Positions 44,952 to 48,175 of a stretch of 48,175 nt of DNA are shown here, one piece after another. Source of the DNA: Osedax symbiont Rs1. Lineage in GTDB: Bacteria > Pseudomonadota > Gammaproteobacteria > Pseudomonadales > Balneatricaceae. A model generated the notes under the pieces. The model saw nothing but the letters and a program-made list of their open reading frames with translations, did no database searches and had not been told where the DNA came from. Both the position numbers and the translations under genes were made by a program. The number at the start of each line of letters is the position of its first letter. Position 1 is the stretch's first letter. The stretch spans positions 4,678 through 52,852 of the forward strand of contig ASZJ01000052.1 of the NCBI GenBank assembly GCA_000416275.1. The letters are read 5' to 3'.

Positions 44952-47927
44952 TTATTTAGCAAAGGGGCCCTGTAAGCCATTTTTCTGCATAAGTGACTGA
45001 TATAGATTAGATTGCAATATTACTTGCTCGGCGTATTGTGCAATCAGCTGTTCGCGGCACTGCGGGTCAGCCGTCGCATCTATCGCCCCCCAAAAGGCTG
45101 CCATGGTCTGCGCGCTGTGACGTAATTGTTGAATCTGATCGGCATCGATGGCGCAGATATTTGTCGCGCGTACTTTGCCAACGCCATGGACAGTGGTTGG
45201 GCCTGCATCAGTATAGCCCAGCGGCAAGTCACCTTTTAGATTGGTTACTTTTCGGTATTGGATGACGTCAAATATTTGCTCGACAGCTTGTTTTGCTCCC
45301 TCTACCCTCGATACGTGTTCGGTATCTGCAGCAGCGTGCGGTAGCAGTTCCATTTTTCCCGCATGTTGAGGGTAAATGTTTCGATAAGGGACCATTGGAC
45401 CAGACAAATCACCTGAGCTAGGGTCTTTAAATAAGTCGGCGTCAACAGCGGCATAACTAATTTGGCCGCTACTCAATGCCTGATCTAATGCGTCGATATC
45501 GACGACTTCTCCGCGATCATAATTAATTAAAATGGCGCCTTGTTGCATCACAGAAAACACAGCGGCATTGATAATTCCCGCATTGCTAAACGCTTGGGTT
45601 TCAGGGTTGTATGCGCCAAGTCCTGTATGTGGACTAATCACATCTGCGTCCTGTGCTGCTTCGATAATAGTGGCAGCATATACGAAACCTTCGGACTCTA
45701 TCCAGCGCTGATGTTGTGGGCGGGCAAATACTGATACTTGCATGCCAAATGCAGCGCCTAGTTTGGCGACTTCTCGGCCAATGTTTCCGTAGCCGATAAC
45801 AGCTAAGCGCTGGCCTTCTAGTTTAGTGGTGGGAAATTTGGCGAGGTCCTTGCCAGTATCGAAATCACCTTTGACAACTAGGTTGTGCATGGTTTGCGTT
45901 TGCAAGTTAGGCCGTACTTTTAGCAGCGCTTTAAAAGTGCTCTGAGCGGTCGCGCGGGAGTTAAAACTTGGGGTGTTCATCAATGGCGCAACGCCTGCAT
46001 CACCATTGCCTCCTCCCCAGCTAGCAGAACCCATATTTGCGGTTCCAGCACCGATGCGTACGCCACCTAGCTCAAATTTAGCAGCGCTAGGTAAAAATGT
46101 GGCGGCGACAATGGTGGCGTTAAATTGACCTTGGGCAGTCTGGGCAAGTAATTCGCTTTCGCGACTTAATTCAGGTTGATAAAAAAAGTGAATTTTACCT
46201 GTTTCTAAGTGGCTATTAGGCGGGATAGGACCTGTGTGGAACACGCCGCCTTTCGATTCTATATGTTGTCGTACTTCGCTGTAGTCTGCATTACCTTGAC
46301 TATCAAACTTCATACCAATTAGATCAGCTATTAGGACAGTATAAGCGCGGTTTTCGTCATCGGCTCTGCTTAATCGATCAGTGTTTAACGCCACCGCACT
46401 TTCAAAGCTTGCTCCTTGCGCCTCTAATAGCTCTTCAATGACGGCTATTTTGGCCCGCAAGTAGCAATAATTGATGTTGTCCAACAAAGCAGATATATCA
46501 GATTGATCGCGTATTCCACCTATCCAGGCGCGATAGTCACCAGGAGATCCCGGAAATGCATTCACATAACGTGCTACATCCAATCCTTTTTCATGGCTGC
46601 CATCAATATGAGTAATGCCATCATAGCCGAGCAGTTGCTTAGATTTAGTCACAATAGTTTGGATGATTGTAGGATCTTCAATATCTGGGTCTACCACCTT
46701 TAACAAAGTAACAGCCGCACCTCGAGAATCTGGACTGGCGACCCCTAAATCAAACAGAGGGTTCGCTGCTACCCATTTACCGACCAAGCTGCGATTGTCA
46801 ATCGAACGCTGGTTCAAGGTGGCGACATCGCCAATATTTTTTTCGTTTCTCAATATTCCGAAAGTGGTTTCGGCAAAGGCTAAGGTGCTGTAGGTGTTGA
46901 TAATGCCGCCTTGCATTTGGCCTTTTTTAGGGTCGTAAATGGGTCCCAGAGCAGTGCTTTTTTTACTGCTAAGGGGCAGTGCTCCATTGACCGGTACGGA
47001 TATTTTTAACTGTCTGGGAATGGCCCACGACGGCTGTTGCTGATTGTGGTCAATTAATTGCAGCGCCATCGGTGTCAGTGAAATAACGTAGTAGCCAGAT
47101 ATGCCACCAATCGCTTTTTGAAAAGGCATAAACATATTGCATTTGTCTAACATTTGCCTGACTAGCTCAGTTGACCATGGCATCGCACCTAGCATCGAAG
47201 TGGCATCAATCACAGCATGGTGATGTTGCGGATCTAAATCGATCCAAGCTAATAAGTTTTTAATTTCGTTTTCGGTGTAACAAGTAGCACCGGTGGTTTC
47301 ATGGCCCACCCCAAAAAATAGTTTTACGCCCTGCTGTTGTAGGTATTCAGCACTGGGAATCATGCCTTCACCTTCGGCAAACAGTAAGCGGTTTTGATTG
47401 CCATTTTTTGCATAGCGCTGCATCTCAGTCAGCTGTGCTCCCCAAGATTGTCTGAAAAACCCACCTTGTTTCGCGGCATCTGATTCGGGCTTAGGAGTAT
47501 CAATAAATACAATTTGCTGTGGATCGTTAGCAGTCATCATGTGCATTGCTGTTGAGGTAAAACCACTGTGGCCACCACCTAACCCGACTGCCATTTTATT
47601 TTTTAATGGAAAGCCAAAATAGCGATGCATCTCTCGCATCATGTCATTTAGTACTTTATCAGCAGGGTAGCCGCGATGCATGCCTCGTGCCAGTTCCGCC
47701 TTAGTGAAGTTGCCAATAGGGTTGCCTAGGTCATCCAGCTTAGGATAGTTTTCTTCCAACCAAGCATCAAATTCGAAGCCTAATAGCCTGGCATCTACCT
47801 CATTTAAGGTCATGTCAGTAATGGGCCCGACTCCAAAAAATTGATTGCTTGTTGCCTTGGGAGCGCCACCTTGAGTTGCAGAAATTGCCGCTGAACGAGC
47901 AGCCAATAAATGTTGGATAGATGCCAT
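44952..47927 (-). CDS. Fused class V aminotransferase / D-2-hydroxyacid dehydrogenase
   Basis: A 991-residue, two-domain enzyme. The N-terminal part (about 30-480) is a class V, PLP-dependent aminotransferase of SerC type, with the PLP lysine (Lys271) in FQKAIGG, DATSML before it and GHETTGATC near 208-216. The C-terminal part (about 600-940) is a D-isomer-specific 2-hydroxyacid dehydrogenase of SerA/hydroxypyruvate reductase type: VIGYGNIGREVAK binds NAD (about 700), an Arg lies in YDRGEVVD, and the catalytic His in LLPHAAADT. There is no ACT domain. The order transaminase then dehydrogenase suits (phospho)serine and (phospho)hydroxypyruvate interconversion. With glycerate kinase next door, it could move serine to glycerate and 2-phosphoglycerate, or make serine. 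I cannot decide between these from sequence. Confidence 0.85.
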   Translation of the reverse strand: MASIQHLLAARSAAISATQGGAPKATSNQFFGVGPITDMTLNEVDARLLGFEFDAWLEENYPKLDDLGNPIGNFTKAELARGMHRGYPADKVLNDMMREMHRYFGFPLKNKMAVGLGGGHSGFTSTAMHMMTANDPQQIVFIDTPKPESDAAKQGGFFRQSWGAQLTEMQRYAKNGNQNRLLFAEGEGMIPSAEYLQQQGVKLFFGVGHETTGATCYTENEIKNLLAWIDLDPQHHHAVIDATSMLGAMPWSTELVRQMLDKCNMFMPFQKAIGGISGYYVISLTPMALQLIDHNQQQPSWAIPRQLKISVPVNGALPLSSKKSTALGPIYDPKKGQMQGGIINTYSTLAFAETTFGILRNEKNIGDVATLNQRSIDNRSLVGKWVAANPLFDLGVASPDSRGAAVTLLKVVDPDIEDPTIIQTIVTKSKQLLGYDGITHIDGSHEKGLDVARYVNAFPGSPGDYRAWIGGIRDQSDISALLDNINYCYLRAKIAVIEELLEAQGASFESAVALNTDRLSRADDENRAYTVLIADLIGMKFDSQGNADYSEVRQHIESKGGVFHTGPIPPNSHLETGKIHFFYQPELSRESELLAQTAQGQFNATIVAATFLPSAAKFELGGVRIGAGTANMGSASWGGGNGDAGVAPLMNTPSFNSRATAQSTFKALLKVRPNLQTQTMHNLVVKGDFDTGKDLAKFPTTKLEGQRLAVIGYGNIGREVAKLGAAFGMQVSVFARPQHQRWIESEGFVYAATIIEAAQDADVISPHTGLGAYNPETQAFSNAGIINAAVFSVMQQGAILINYDRGEVVDIDALDQALSSGQISYAAVDADLFKDPSSGDLSGPMVPYRNIYPQHAGKMELLPHAAADTEHVSRVEGAKQAVEQIFDVIQYRKVTNLKGDLPLGYTDAGPTTVHGVGKVRATNICAIDADQIQQLRHSAQTMAAFWGAIDATADPQCREQLIAQYAEQVILQSNLYQSLMQKNGLQGPFAK

Positions 47928-48175
47928 GTTAGTTACCTGTATTATTGGTAGATGATCAATGTTTATGATAATTAATTTTAAATCAGTGGCTTAAGATATT
48001 TTTTGGAGGTAGAAAATCAATTAAATGGCGCACAAAATCTTTTAATTGTATCTAGCCGCTTAAAATATTATCGGTGTTTTAGTTGCGATATAGTAATAAT
48101 AAAATTAATGAAAGAGATCTTTTATAGCAAAAATTTCTCTAATATGAAACTTTATTTCCTATAATAAACACCAGT
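47928..48175. other. Upstream region at the right edge
   Basis: An AT-rich stretch before the fused enzyme gene; its promoter is probably here. I see no further gene before the window ends. Confidence 0.35.

Overview
This window looks like chromosomal DNA from a marine-type gammaproteobacterium of moderate to low GC content. DppA is very close to the enterobacterial protein, and the gene set (SpeA, carboxynorspermidine enzymes, PlsC, Bfd/Bfr, MscS, YbaN, many cyclic-di-GMP proteins) fits that class. I cannot assign a genus. No rRNA, tRNA, CRISPR array or complete insertion sequence was seen. Several genes seem to use TTG or GTG starts, so some starts were moved from the longest frame to the codon with the better ribosome binding site.

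Layout. 1-4.8 kb (minus): polyamine cluster speA, carboxynorspermidine synthase, nspC; nspC runs off the left edge. 5.5-8.8 kb (plus): a fused 2-oxoacid dehydrogenase E1 and a FabD-like acyltransferase lacking the malonate-binding Arg. 8.9-20.5 kb: a signalling region with a lone ferric-binding-type periplasmic protein paired with a CHASE-PAS-GGDEF-EAL protein, an EAL-CBS-GGDEF protein, a PAS-GGDEF protein with a broken active site but intact I-site, and an Hpt-HD-GYP protein; hisC, a MmcQ/YjbR gene and small hypotheticals lie among them. 21.6-27.5 kb: an RlmI-like methyltransferase, the thiamine operon thiO-thiS-thiG-thiDE behind a TPP riboswitch, plsC and bfd. 27.8-28.7 kb: two bacterioferritin subunits with complementary active sites. 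29.5-31.5 kb: another GGDEF-EAL protein. 31.5-33.3 kb: a mostly non-coding stretch holding repeats and operator-like palindromes. 33.3-38.6 kb: a dppA-dppB-dppC-dppDF transporter operon with a Fur-like site in its promoter. 38.9-43.3 kb: a GNAT acetyltransferase, a YbaN-family protein, a small ORF and a large MscS-type channel. 43.5-47.9 kb (minus): glycerate kinase and a 991-residue aminotransferase/2-hydroxyacid dehydrogenase fusion.

Two families of short non-autonomous inverted-repeat elements (MITE-like) are scattered through the intergenic regions. Family A has CCTGAATCAGTGACT-type ends and family B has GAGACCTCTGCATAAC ends; the best copies of both are flanked by 5-bp target duplications. 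Themes that link genes are iron (Bfd/Bfr, Fur-like boxes, ferric-binding-type protein), cyclic di-GMP (five proteins) and polyamines.
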